A stretch of DNA of 38,186 nt from positions 1-38,186 of the forward strand of contig CALFWL010000100.1 of the NCBI GenBank assembly GCA_937928215.1, written 5' to 3'. Each line of letters opens with the position of its first letter. Within the stretch, counting starts at the first letter, position 1. The notes under the pieces are model-generated. The model saw nothing but the letters and a program-made list of their open reading frames with translations, ran no database searches and had not been told where the DNA came from. Source of the DNA: an uncultured Pirellulaceae bacterium. Its GTDB lineage: Bacteria > Planctomycetota > Planctomycetia > Pirellulales > Pirellulaceae. Both the position numbers and the translations under genes were made by a program. Below, one piece after another: positions 7,422 through 16,120 of this stretch.

Positions 7422-8765
7422 TTACTCAAGCGAATTGATCACCAGCCCGCTAAGCAGCTTGGGGTAGAAGTAGGTACTCTTGGCTGGCATCCGTTCACCG
7501 TTCTCGCTGATGGCTTTCACGTGATCGAGTGTTGCCGGCATCACCAAGCACGCCAGTTCGAACGGCTGTCCGGAGCCGACTTGGCCGGTCGCGTCTCGCC
7601 CTGCGGAATCACCTTGACTCAGTCCGTCAACGACTTCGGCAATCTCATGCACGTAGCTTGGTGAGGGAAGTTCTGCGTAACCGAGCAGCTTCTGGATGAC
7701 TAGTTTATGCAGGATCGAAACACCCAGGTCGCGCCATTCTTCACTTTGCTCAGGCGCCAACGCCGCAAGATCGTCTGCTCCTTGATCCGTCAACCGAGCC
7801 AGCACCCACGTGTCGTCCTGACGGCAGTAGAACCCAAGGGTCGACTGGCGATCTTCCACCGCGATCACCTCCCAAACCGATTCAGCCCGTTCGATTCCGA
7901 CGCCCACGTTTTCGCAATCAAAGGCGTCGCCCAGCTTGGCTATCAGGTCGGCAGAACCGATTGAGCTGACGCCTCGGAACAGCCGGTGAGTCGGCAGCAC
8001 AACCATGCCGGGATCGTCCATACTGATGCAAATCATCATCGTGTAGTCGACCGCGTGCTCGCCTTCGATCTGTTCCGCTTCGCGCCGTTGGTCGCGGATC
8101 GCGCAGGAGGTCTCATAGCGGTGATGGCCGTCAGCGATGTACATCGGTGCCGAGCCCAAAGCGTTGGCTGCGGCAGCGATCGCGTCCGGGTCAGTGACCA
8201 TCCACATTTCATGGCGGACGCCTAGGTCGTCGACCGCGGTAAGCGGCGTGCGATCCTGGACTGCTGATTCGAGTGCCTCTTGAGCGATATTTTCTGGGTC
8301 GGGATAGACTCCAAAGATCGGACTGAGATTGGCTCGGCAAGCCTGCATCAACTTGAAGCGGTCTTCCCTGGCGGCGGAATGAGTTTGCTCATGCGGATAG
8401 ATCGTGCCGGAGCCAAAAGGCTCCAGCCGTACGCGACCGATGAACCCACGGCGTGTGATCGGCTTGCCTTCGTGCTCGAACGTTTGGTGGTAGACGTAGA
8501 TCGTGCCTACGTTTTCTTCAATCAGCACGTCGTCGCGTCGCCACCGTTTCAGGAGTTGAGCGGCTCGGTCATAGACCGTCTGCTCACCCAGCAGATCGTC
8601 GCCCCGATTGAGAATCAGTCGAATGACGTTGTGAGGGTCACGGTCATACAGGTCCGTTTGCATCCGAGCGTCGATGACATCGTATGGAGGAGCAACGACA
8701 TCTGCCAGCGATCCGACTTTCGCCAAGTCATATCGCCAACCCCGAAACGCTTGAATATCTGCCAT
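7422..8765 (-). CDS. DUF1015 family protein
   Basis: 447 residues from ATG at 8765, with a G-rich GGTGGGTGG a few bases upstream. The N-terminus has FRGWRYD and VAPPYDVID, and the centre has IYPHEQTHSAAREDR and MYIADGHHRYETS (about 208-220), both strong signatures of the DUF1015 family. Length is normal for the family. The paired His residues in GHHRYET look catalytic or metal-binding, but I do not assign a reaction. It is a cytoplasmic protein by composition. It lies downstream of ahcY on the same strand but is separated from it by a terminator, so it has its own promoter. The stop codon is 3 bp from parS site 2. Confidence 0.9.
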   Translation of the reverse strand: MADIQAFRGWRYDLAKVGSLADVVAPPYDVIDARMQTDLYDRDPHNVIRLILNRGDDLLGEQTVYDRAAQLLKRWRRDDVLIEENVGTIYVYHQTFEHEGKPITRRGFIGRVRLEPFGSGTIYPHEQTHSAAREDRFKLMQACRANLSPIFGVYPDPENIAQEALESAVQDRTPLTAVDDLGVRHEMWMVTDPDAIAAAANALGSAPMYIADGHHRYETSCAIRDQRREAEQIEGEHAVDYTMMICISMDDPGMVVLPTHRLFRGVSSIGSADLIAKLGDAFDCENVGVGIERAESVWEVIAVEDRQSTLGFYCRQDDTWVLARLTDQGADDLAALAPEQSEEWRDLGVSILHKLVIQKLLGYAELPSPSYVHEIAEVVDGLSQGDSAGRDATGQVGSGQPFELACLVMPATLDHVKAISENGERMPAKSTYFYPKLLSGLVINSLE

Positions 8766-9073
8766 CGCCCACCCACCGTAAAATGTCGTTCGAGATAGTC
8801 GTTATCTCGCACGGTTCATACGCTGTCAAAGGGAGTGCTAGCAATTCGTTTGCTGCAAGGTTTTTTCGTCCGAATGCCGTTCGGAATCAAAGATACGGCT
8901 TGGTTTGAGTTTGGTTCGTTGTCTGGCTTGGAATTCTTGCTTGGAGTTGCCCTGAAATCAGGCACAGAAAAAGCGGTGCTGATTTCAAATCAACACCGCT
9001 ATGGTCAACTGTGAGTTTTCCCCGCGAGGAAACTCACGGTGGTTAACAGGTTTCGCAACCTGAAGACCTAATC
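8766..9073. other. Intergenic between ahcY stop and DUF1015 start
   Basis: About 308 bp. It contains the ahcY terminator at 8966-9000 and, closer to 8766, presumably the promoter of the DUF1015 gene. No gene is seen. Confidence 0.5.
8966..9000 (-). terminator. Rho-independent terminator of ahcY
   Basis: On the minus strand AGCGGTG pairs with CACCGCT, with a further TGATT/AATCA stem inside after one mismatch, and the hairpin is followed directly by TTTTT. It lies 74 bp past the ahcY stop. Confidence 0.85.
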
Positions 9074-10414
9074 CTAATACCGATAGTGATCAGGCTTGTA
9101 CGGTCCGTCAACAGGCACATTCATGTACTCTGCCTGCTCTGGCGTCAATTTCGTTAGTTTCACGCCCAATTGATCAAGGTGAAGACGAGCAACTTCCTCG
9201 TCCAGACGCTTTGGCATCAAGTGTACGCTGACATCGTATTGCTCGCCACGCTCCCAAAGTTCCAGCTGAGCCAGAACCTGGTTGGTGAACGACATGCTCA
9301 TGACGAAACTTGGGTGTCCGGTGGCACAGCCGAGGTTTACCAGACGACCTTGAGCCAGAATGATCACGTTGTGACCGTCGGCGAAGGTGTAACGATCCAC
9401 GGCACCGATTTCGGCGGGCTTGATGTTGTCCTTGGTCATCTTGCCGGCAGCGACCTGAGCCTCAAGCCAAGCCACGTCGATTTCGGTATCGAAGTGTCCG
9501 ATGTTGCAAACGATCGCATCGTTTGGCATCTTTTCCATGTGATGGCCAAGAATGATGTCGCGGTTTCCGGTGGTGGTCACGAACAAGTTGCCTTGATCGC
9601 AAGCCTCGTCCATGGTCACGACTTCGAAACCTTCCATCGAGGCCTGAAGCGCATTGATGGGATCGATTTCGGTCACAATGACTCGGCATCCGTAGCGTTG
9701 AAGCGAGTGAGCACAACCTTTGCCGACATCACCGTAGCCCGCGACGACTGCGACTTTTCCGGCCAACATGACATCGGTGGCTCGTTTGACGCCGTCTGCC
9801 AGTGACTCGCGGCAACCGTACAAGTTGTCGAACTTGCTCTTGGTGGCACTGTCGTTGATGTTGATCGACGGAACCTGAAGCTTTCCGGCCTCTGCCAAGG
9901 CCATCAGGCGATGGACGCCAGCGGTGGTTTCTTCGCTGATGCCCTTGATGTTAGCCAGAAGTTCTGGGTAGCTATCATGAACCATCGCGGTCAAGTCGCC
10001 GCCATCGTCCAGAATCATGTTCAACGGCTCGCCCGATGGGAACGCGGTCAGCGTTTGCTCGATGCACCAGTTGAACTCTTCGTCGCTCATGCCTTTCCAT
10101 GCGAAGACCGGAATGCCAGCTTCTGCGATTGCCGCAGCGGCCTGATCCTGAGTGCTGAAAATGTTACAGCTGCTCCAGGTGACTTCGGCACCCAGCTCGA
10201 CCAGCGTTTCGATCAGCACGGCAGTTTGCACGGTCATGTGCAGACAACCTGCGATGCGAGCACCGGTCAGCGGTTTGGTTTTTCCGTACTTTTCGCGAAG
10301 TGCCATCAAGCCGGGCATTTCGTTTTCTGCAAGAACGATCTCTTTCCGACCGAGTTCGGCCAGAGCGATATCTTTGACTTTGTAAGTCTGTTTTGTCGTT
10401 TCCACGTTTGACAC
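9074..10414 (-). CDS. ahcY: Adenosylhomocysteinase (S-adenosylhomocysteine hydrolase)
   Basis: 446 residues from GTG at 10414, with GGAG 8 nt upstream. The enzyme splits S-adenosylhomocysteine to adenosine and homocysteine in the cytoplasm, removing the product inhibitor of methyltransferases. Conserved blocks are [13 protein letters not shown] near residue 58, [16 protein letters not shown] near 190, the NAD-binding AGYGDVGKG near 225, [10 protein letters not shown] near 295, GHPSFVMS near 345, and the C-terminal KPDHYRY, whose Lys and Tyr reach into the partner subunit of the tetramer. The protein is complete. It has its own leader of possibly over 100 nt and its own terminator, so it is probably monocistronic. 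Confidence 0.98.
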   Translation of the reverse strand: MSNVETTKQTYKVKDIALAELGRKEIVLAENEMPGLMALREKYGKTKPLTGARIAGCLHMTVQTAVLIETLVELGAEVTWSSCNIFSTQDQAAAAIAEAGIPVFAWKGMSDEEFNWCIEQTLTAFPSGEPLNMILDDGGDLTAMVHDSYPELLANIKGISEETTAGVHRLMALAEAGKLQVPSININDSATKSKFDNLYGCRESLADGVKRATDVMLAGKVAVVAGYGDVGKGCAHSLQRYGCRVIVTEIDPINALQASMEGFEVVTMDEACDQGNLFVTTTGNRDIILGHHMEKMPNDAIVCNIGHFDTEIDVAWLEAQVAAGKMTKDNIKPAEIGAVDRYTFADGHNVIILAQGRLVNLGCATGHPSFVMSMSFTNQVLAQLELWERGEQYDVSVHLMPKRLDEEVARLHLDQLGVKLTKLTPEQAEYMNVPVDGPYKPDHYRY

Positions 10415-10851
10415 GGGAAGATCTCCTGAAATAAAGGGCGAAAAAGACTGTCACGAGCGTCCAGATGACGTTCGGCAATCTCACACAGCTGCAACTCCGT
10501 CCACGGAGACTTCCGCCCGGATCTTTTTACTTCGAGTAATCGATGCAGCTAAACTTGGCACTCACGAATCAATAAGTTGCCGGATGAACATGACTCAATG
10601 CCGATTTTAGTCGAGCAAAACGAGATCAAATCTGGCAATCATTGTTGGGCAAGTGCTTGGGTAGAATAACCGTCCACAATTTTACATCGCAACGGGGTGC
10701 GAACTCAACGTCTGAAACCGGTTTGTCACGCTTTTTCCAAGGAAATCAGCCTTCCTAGACGGTAACCTGCCCCGTCGGTCCCGATTTTTCGGTTTGGCCG
10801 GATGACAACTGGATGACTTCGGTGAAGCGAGGAAGCGACGAAGTGATCTCG
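10415..10851. other. Intergenic/leader of ahcY
   Basis: About 437 bp between ahcY and trpF. Near ahcY it can form short hairpins (CTCCG-TCCA-CGGAG at 10495-10508; TTACT-TCG-AGTAA at 10527-10539). I looked for a SAH or SAM riboswitch and recognise none. The part next to the trpF stop has an open frame of about 45 codons with only TTG starts, which I do not call. Confidence 0.4.
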
Positions 10852-11565
10852 CTATCGAAGCTCTCCGAACGCGTTCCGGGCCTCAGCAACAAATCGGCTC
10901 ATTAAGCCAACGTCTTTCCCATGCTGATCATTCTCGACTCCGCTGGCCACGTCGACCGCGTCGGGTCTTGCGGTTGCAATCGCTTCTGCCACATTTTCCG
11001 CATTCAAACCACCGGCCAAAACGACGGGCAAGGACAGAGTGGCTTTCCCCACGGAGTGCCAGTCCACACGATGGCCAGTGCCTCCGAATGCTCCGGGGAC
11101 ATCAGCGTCCAGCAGCACCATGGATGTGCCTGCCGCCTTCCACAGCGCGACTTCTCGATTGAGTTCTTGCTCACCCGCCCCCAGTTCCAGATCTTTCGCG
11201 ATTCGAACCGCACGAATGATCGGCGTTTCACGGTCAAGCGACAGACGCATCAATTCAATTTGGAGCTCCGCGATGAAATTCGGTCGTTCGTCGCCATGAA
11301 GCTGAATCGCGTGCAGCCCGACGGCCGCCACGGTCGCGGCGATCTGTTCGGCAGAGTGATTTACGAACACACCAACGATCTGACCGTTCCAAGCCGTTGC
11401 TTGATCCCGCAACGCGTCGGTCAGTTTCGACGCGTGCTCGATTGAGACGCTGCGAACCGACGGTGCATAGAAATTCAGGCCGATGGCATCCGCTCCCGCC
11501 TGCGCCGCCGCGAGAAGATCGGGCTCCGACCGAATGCCGCAAATTTTAATTCTGAAAAGACTCAT
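10852..11565 (-). CDS. trpF: Phosphoribosylanthranilate isomerase
   Basis: 237 residues from ATG at 11565. TrpF converts N-(5-phosphoribosyl)anthranilate to the carboxyphenylamino-deoxyribulose phosphate in tryptophan synthesis. The TIM barrel signatures are all present: KICGI with the catalytic Cys near residue 9, GLNFY, GVFVN, QLHGDE, the catalytic Asp in LLDADVPGAFGGTG near residue 155, LAGGL and VDVASGVE near 205. It is slightly longer than the typical 200-220 residues because of an insertion after QLHGDE. No other trp genes flank it, so the pathway is dispersed. It is divergent from the RmlD-like gene. Confidence 0.96.
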   Translation of the reverse strand: MSLFRIKICGIRSEPDLLAAAQAGADAIGLNFYAPSVRSVSIEHASKLTDALRDQATAWNGQIVGVFVNHSAEQIAATVAAVGLHAIQLHGDERPNFIAELQIELMRLSLDRETPIIRAVRIAKDLELGAGEQELNREVALWKAAGTSMVLLDADVPGAFGGTGHRVDWHSVGKATLSLPVVLAGGLNAENVAEAIATARPDAVDVASGVENDQHGKDVGLMSRFVAEARNAFGELR

Positions 11566-11684
11566 TCGATATCATGTGAAGATTGATCTTGCGCGGAAGT
11601 CCAGACAGCGCTCTGGTGACGACAAACGAGCCAAGTCATACTCGGGTTTCTCACTCACCCCGATCCAATTGCCCAGAATTTTCC

Positions 11685-12782
11685 GTGACCCATTCGAACA
11701 CAAAGCTTGCTGCCGCCACAGCCCCGGCTTCCGCGAACGATGGCTCCTGCCTGCAGTTGCCAGTGCTGGTGACCGGCGTTTCGGGTGTGGCAGGCTATAG
11801 CCTGTTTTACGAACTTCGCAGAAAGTACGGCGACATGGTGCTGGGTACCCGGCCTGAAAAAACGTATCGCATGGTCGATGCGGGAATCGTCGGGACGAAT
11901 CTCAGCGAACGGGACAACGTCCGTCGCCTTGTTCATCAGCATCAGATCCGGACGATCGTCAACTGCGGCGGCAGTTGCCATTTGAAAGGATGCGAGCTTG
12001 ATCATGAAATGGCCAGACGCGTTAACGTAAAATGTGTCGAACATTTGCTCGACGCGATCGCCGACACGCCGGTTCGGCTCGTTCATCTTTCCATCGATCT
12101 GGTCTTTTCAGGTGATGGTGACGGCGGCTACGTCGAAACCGATACGCCCGACCCCGTGACGATGTACGGCAAGACGATGGTCATGGCCGAGCAGCTGATT
12201 CTCGAATGCCGACCAGAATCCGCGATCCTGAGAATTTCGCTTCCGATGGGTGTTAGCTTCAACGGGCACGCGGGAGCCATCGATTGGATCCAACACCGGT
12301 TCGCAAAAAACCTTCCGGCGACGCTGTACTACGACGAGATCCGTTCACCAACCTACGTCGACTGCTTGAACCGAGTGATCGAAGAGTTCTGCTGCCGGAC
12401 AGAGTTGGGCGGCATCTGGCACGCGGGAGGAAACATCGATCTTTCACTTTACCAAATCGCACAGATCGTCAATCGAGTCGGCGGGTACGACCCGAGTCTG
12501 CTTCACGGTTGTCCTCGGATCGACGCGGGACCGATCCCACCTCGTGCGGGCAACGTAACCATGAATTCGGCAAAGCTGAAGGAAACTCTGGGACGAAGCC
12601 CCTTTCTCCCCTGGCCGCTGGAGCCGACTTTTTTGCCAACCGATCGCCAATGGCATACGGCACGAGATGGATCGCTCAATGGTTCGCCTCAGTTGATTCA
12701 GCAGCAGCTTTATCGCCCCGGCGGGAAAACCCACGATTTGATCAATGACTCAAACACGGTAACTTTCTCGGATGACCAATAA
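11685..12782 (+). CDS. RmlD/extended-SDR-like protein with altered catalytic residues
   Basis: 365 residues from GTG at 11685. A TTG at 11583 in the same frame would leave only 17 bp to the divergent trpF start and add low-complexity sequence, so the later start is preferred; neither has a good ribosome site. The Rossmann loop TGVSGVAG is at about 30-37. The fold resembles dTDP-4-dehydrorhamnose reductase: LSIDLVFSG stands for the usual STDYVFDG and MYGKTMVMAEQ for the usual YGxTKxxGE. Thr of the triad is Ile (about 137) and the Lys four residues after Tyr161 is Met165, with Lys at 163 instead. Catalysis as an ordinary SDR is therefore doubtful; a binding or regulatory role is possible. It is alone, without other nucleotide-sugar genes. 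Confidence 0.8.
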   Translation: MTHSNTKLAAATAPASANDGSCLQLPVLVTGVSGVAGYSLFYELRRKYGDMVLGTRPEKTYRMVDAGIVGTNLSERDNVRRLVHQHQIRTIVNCGGSCHLKGCELDHEMARRVNVKCVEHLLDAIADTPVRLVHLSIDLVFSGDGDGGYVETDTPDPVTMYGKTMVMAEQLILECRPESAILRISLPMGVSFNGHAGAIDWIQHRFAKNLPATLYYDEIRSPTYVDCLNRVIEEFCCRTELGGIWHAGGNIDLSLYQIAQIVNRVGGYDPSLLHGCPRIDAGPIPPRAGNVTMNSAKLKETLGRSPFLPWPLEPTFLPTDRQWHTARDGSLNGSPQLIQQQLYRPGGKTHDLINDSNTVTFSDDQ

Positions 12783-13120
12783 GCAGGTAGGGTGTCTCAT
12801 CCGCAGCGGTCGGATGTCCGGTCGAGCGCCAGCCCGAAACTGTCGCGCAACGCAAAGAAGTCTTTGAGGGCAAATTGGGCACAAAGCGTATAATAGGAAC
12901 ATCAGAGCGAGCAAATTCTCATTCTATCGGTAGATTGCGCCATCAATTGATTCATGTTCCAGTCGTGGATAGGATGGACAATTGAGAAAGCAGAATTCCG
13001 CAGCAACGACATGGCGGCTGCGAATAAAACGGGGCGACAGGAAACGACCCAACGGTGCTGACCTTGCGTACATTGGACGCAAGGCGCTGACCGGATCGGG
13101 TACAAGGCGGAGACTTGAAC
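12783..13120. other. Intergenic/leader of the M50 peptidase gene
   Basis: About 338 bp. It holds a possible promoter at 12864-12894 and a perfect hairpin at 13062-13084 (CCTTGCGT/ACGCAAGG, loop of 7) shortly before the ribosome binding site. No gene is seen. Confidence 0.45.
12864..12894 (+). promoter_or_regulatory. Possible sigma-70 promoter of the M50 peptidase gene
   Basis: A perfect TATAAT at 12889-12894 is preceded by TTGAGG at 12864-12869. The spacing of 19 bp is long, so this is tentative. It would give a leader of roughly 220 nt. Confidence 0.35.
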
Positions 13121-14191
13121 ATGGCTGAAGATCACGTGTGGAGTGTTAGCGCGGGACGCTGGTTTGGCGTGCCCGTTCGAATCCACGTAAGCTTAATGGT
13201 GTTCATCGCCATGATATTCGGCGTTGAGTGGCATTACCAGGACATGATCGAGAGGTCGTTCGGCGGCACAGGACTCGTCACCGCGTTGGTCTTGATCGGG
13301 AGCATTCTAGTTCATGAGTTCGCTCACCTGTTTGCGATCGCCAACCTTGGCGGTCACTGCAACGGCATGCTGTTGACTCCGTGGGGAGGCAATTCTGACA
13401 GCACGCTGTTGGAAAGTGGTCGGAGTCGAGCGATCATTCACATGGCGGGGCCTTTCGTCAGCGGAATGGTGTTTCTGTTCGGCGCTGCCATTCTGATTCG
13501 ACACACCAATGCAAACTTGGAGTCGCTGATCAATCCCCTCCGCCCTCACGGATTTCGGTCCGCGAACTGGGAGCTGACCATCCTTGAGATCGTCACATGG
13601 GTCAATTTTCAGTTGATGGCCGTGAACCTGCTGCCGTGTTTCCCATTCGATGCTGCCGCTGCGTTGAGAGCGACCATTGATTCGCTGCATCTGGATGTTC
13701 CACGACATCGCATCGAATCCGCCATCATGGCAATGGGGCAGGGCCTGGCATTTACAATGATTGGCATGGCTTGGCTGCTGCGAGGCTACGACGGTGGCTC
13801 CATTCAACCGGCGTGGTTCGTTCTCTTGCTCGCTGGAATCACGCTGACGTTCGCGGCACGATATTCCTACGCCAGAGAAACAGCGTATGAGGACCCAGAT
13901 TGGGATGAACTGGAAGGTGCCGAATACGATTCGATGTACGAAGACAGTGACTTCTTCCACTTTGCTGACGCCGACGCCGACGAAAACGGATCTTACTCGC
14001 AGTGGCTGATGGAGAAGCAGCATGCACGCGAGTCGATCGAGCAGGAACTGGAAGCCGACGAAGAACGTCAAGCCGATGAAATTCTCGAGAAGCTGCACCA
14101 AAGCGGCATCACTGAATTGTCCGAAGACGAAAAGCGAATCCTCGATCGATTCAGCGAACGAATTCGAAGACGACGCCAGTCAGGCGTGTAG
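13121..14191 (+). CDS. M50-family (site-2-protease-like) membrane metallopeptidase
   Basis: 356 residues from ATG at 13121, with GGAG 8 nt upstream. The zinc motif HEFAH is at about 65-69 inside a membrane helix. The second conserved motif reads NLLPCFPFDAA (about 169-179): the metal-binding Asp is kept but the following Gly-Gly is Ala-Ala. Further helices surround these, and a CBS domain is absent. From residue 245 the protein carries a highly acidic stretch and then a charged coiled coil, which would lie in the cytoplasm. S2P-like enzymes cleave substrates inside the membrane, often anti-sigma factors, but no anti-sigma gene is nearby and the substrate is unknown. The family call is strong. 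Confidence 0.88.
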   Translation: MAEDHVWSVSAGRWFGVPVRIHVSLMVFIAMIFGVEWHYQDMIERSFGGTGLVTALVLIGSILVHEFAHLFAIANLGGHCNGMLLTPWGGNSDSTLLESGRSRAIIHMAGPFVSGMVFLFGAAILIRHTNANLESLINPLRPHGFRSANWELTILEIVTWVNFQLMAVNLLPCFPFDAAAALRATIDSLHLDVPRHRIESAIMAMGQGLAFTMIGMAWLLRGYDGGSIQPAWFVLLLAGITLTFAARYSYARETAYEDPDWDELEGAEYDSMYEDSDFFHFADADADENGSYSQWLMEKQHARESIEQELEADEERQADEILEKLHQSGITELSEDEKRILDRFSERIRRRRQSGV

Positions 14192-14230
14192 TCGGCAACG
14201 CGACACTCCCCTTTTTAGCGTGACACGTTT

Positions 14231-14286
14231 CTTGCGGAGCGAAGGATATCGACAAGACGTTCTTTCGCGGAGCGAAAGGCGACTTT
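14231..14286. repeat. REP-like palindromes downstream of the M50 gene
   Basis: A full copy, CTTTCGCGGAGCGAAAGG, is at 14262-14279 and a degenerate one (CTTGCGGAGCGAAGG) at 14231-14245. The core forms a hairpin CTTTCGC/GCGAAAG. The full copy is followed by CGAC, as is the copy at 14787. Confidence 0.75.
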
Positions 14287-14296
14287 GACTGAAGGC

Positions 14297-14662
14297 CTAA
14301 TCATCGTAAGCCGTAGTGGCGCGCCGGCGTCGGCGGCGACGCATCCGGCGAGGCTGAAATTCGCCCTCGATAAACCAGTATCCGCCCAGTACTTTGTAAA
14401 AGGTCAGGATCACGAGTGCTCCTCCTGATCCGACGGCAAATCCTTCCAAACTGATTGGCTTCACCGTGCGACCAGCCTCAGAAAAGTACTGCAGGATGGC
14501 ACAGCCAATCAAAGTCCCGGCGATTCCCATCAGGACCGTCGCGATGGCTCCACCGGGATCGCGACCCGGCATCACGGCTTTTGCCGCCAGACCGACAACC
14601 GTGCCGAATCCGATCCACGTGAGTGCCAGATTGGCGTAGAGTGCTAACTGGTCAAAATCCAT
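14297..14662 (-). CDS. GlsB/YeaQ/YmgE-family small membrane protein
   Basis: 121 residues from ATG at 14662. Three hydrophobic segments lie near residues 13-32, 40-58 and 73-92. The glycine-rich spacing (GLAAKAVMPGRDPGG, then LMGIAGTLIG) is typical of the GlsB/YeaQ/YmgE, or transglycosylase-associated, family, usually 80-90 residues. The extra length here is a C-terminal tail with a run of eight or more arginines. The family is linked to stress response, but the molecular function is unknown. Both sides are flanked by REP-like palindromes. Confidence 0.8.
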   Translation of the reverse strand: MDFDQLALYANLALTWIGFGTVVGLAAKAVMPGRDPGGAIATVLMGIAGTLIGCAILQYFSEAGRTVKPISLEGFAVGSGGALVILTFYKVLGGYWFIEGEFQPRRMRRRRRRRATTAYDD

Positions 14663-14705
14663 TTTGGTGCTCGCTGTTGAACTTTCTTCCGCTCACTGCT
14701 GGTTT

Positions 14706-14837
14706 GTCGCCTTTCGCTCCGCGAAGGCAGCGTCACAATCGTCTTTCGCTCCGCGAAAGCAACGCCACGCTTCACGCTTCACGCCACTTTCGCGGAGCGA
14801 AAGGCGACTATGAACGGCGACTATGAACGGCGACTAT
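14706..14837. repeat. REP-like palindrome array plus 13-bp tandem repeat
   Basis: Copies of CTTTCGCTCCGCGAAAG lie at 14711-14726 (end degenerate) and 14743-14759, and an inverted-orientation copy, CTTTCGCGGAGCGAAAGG, at 14787-14804. The last runs into the 13-bp tandem unit GGCGACTATGAAC at 14803-14815 and 14816-14828, with a partial third copy to 14837. Also present is CACGCTTCACGCTTCACGC near 14767-14785. Confidence 0.85.
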
Positions 14838-15106
14838 CTATCCTCTGACGGCGTTTTACCAAAAAGGTACAAAGCTACCCAATAGCAGTTGAATCGCTGG
14901 CTGATGCCTGATCGCTACACTTCGCAAAGCTTCTATTCTGCGCAACATTCTCAAGTTCGAGCGATCAGGAAAGCTCGCGATGCCGCAGTTGCTGTCCCAG
15001 ATTTCCGGCTTCCAGCTAGAATAGCCACACGTGTCGATAGACATAGACATCCGCTCAGATCAACGCGAACAAGTTACCTTGCCCCGACCACCTTTGACGT
15101 AAACCA

Positions 15107-16120
15107 TTGAAGAACTTATTGCTTACCGTCGTCAAGTTCGCGATTTCTGCGGGGTTGATTTACTATCTTTTCCGACAAGCGACGCAGAATGACGACTTCG
15201 AAACGTTGTTTCATTCGCACAAACAGTGGCACTGGCTGGCGGCAGGATTCATTGCCTGCCTGACCGGATTTGTGCTGGGGTTTGTCCGCTGGCATGCGCT
15301 GGTGCGAGCCCTTGACTTGCCCTTCCAATTGATCGATGCGATCCGGCTTGGGTTCATTGGATTGTTTTTTTGTGTGTTCACGATCGGTGTTGCCGGGGGA
15401 GACACGATGCGAGCGATCTATGTCTGCCGACAATCTCCTGAAAGGAAAACCGAAGTAATCGCCTCGGTCGTATTTGATCGCCTGATCGGTTTGTTGACGA
15501 TGGTCAGCATCGCAGCGTTGGCTTTTGCTCAGTTAAACATCACGAAGATCTCGTTGCACAATCCCAATGAAATTGCTCTCCGCTACGCGGGCCGCTTCAC
15601 GATGTTGTTGGCAATCGTCGGCTTTCTGGGATTTGCCGTGTTGCTTGCGATCCCGGAGCTTCTGAAGTTCAAGTGGACTCGGATGTGGCTGTTGAGGCTG
15701 TTTGCGATTCCACGGCTGGGGATCTTCATTCGCAAGATGACCGATGTGGTTTCCGTTTACCGGAACCGACCGATGACGGTCGTCGTCAGTTTTCTGCTTA
15801 GCATTGGAGTCAATCTTTGCTTCGCGGTGACCATTTTTGCGATCGCGGTTGGGTTAGGGGCCGTGCGTCCGGGGCTCAGTTATCACTTTCTGATCGAACC
15901 GATTGCCATGGTGGCCAATTCGTTGCCGTTACCTGGCGGAATCGGAGGCATGGAGGCGGCCGTCGCTTTTCTGTACAAGGTTCTGGCTGGCGGAAACGGC
16001 GTGATTGTCGCGTTCACGTTTCGATTCTTCATCCTGATCGTTTCTGCTCTGGGGGGCGTCGTATGGATGCTGAATAAGGACTTGCGGACCAATAAGTTAC
16101 CGAATGAAAATGATGACTGA
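15107..16120 (+). CDS. Lysylphosphatidylglycerol-synthase-TM-type flippase-like membrane protein
   Basis: 337 residues from TTG at 15107; no earlier in-frame start exists and no clear ribosome site is seen. The protein has about eight hydrophobic helices with the family signatures FVLGFVRWHAL, GVAGGDTMRAIY near residue 97 and VVFDRLIGL near 121, and SLPLPGGIGGMEAA near 275. These place it in the LPG_synthase_TM (PF03706) group, whose members include lipid flippases and glycolipid-associated proteins. The tail is short and soluble. It overlaps the next gene (PAP2 phosphatase) by 17 bp, so the three genes up to the UbiB-type kinase are one operon. A lipid-transfer role is inferred from this setting. 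Confidence 0.85.
   Translation: MKNLLLTVVKFAISAGLIYYLFRQATQNDDFETLFHSHKQWHWLAAGFIACLTGFVLGFVRWHALVRALDLPFQLIDAIRLGFIGLFFCVFTIGVAGGDTMRAIYVCRQSPERKTEVIASVVFDRLIGLLTMVSIAALAFAQLNITKISLHNPNEIALRYAGRFTMLLAIVGFLGFAVLLAIPELLKFKWTRMWLLRLFAIPRLGIFIRKMTDVVSVYRNRPMTVVVSFLLSIGVNLCFAVTIFAIAVGLGAVRPGLSYHFLIEPIAMVANSLPLPGGIGGMEAAVAFLYKVLAGGNGVIVAFTFRFFILIVSALGGVVWMLNKDLRTNKLPNENDD

Noticed and set aside
9170-9805. Plus-strand ORF of 211 codons over ahcY
   Set aside because: Antisense shadow of a well conserved gene.
10415-10560. Possible SAM or SAH riboswitch before ahcY
   Set aside because: Short hairpins exist, but none matches the conserved core of a known SAM or SAH riboswitch that I recognise.
10716-10880. 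Possible short gene of about 45 codons overlapping the 3' end of trpF (minus strand)
   Set aside because: Only TTG starts, no ribosome site, no recognisable family.
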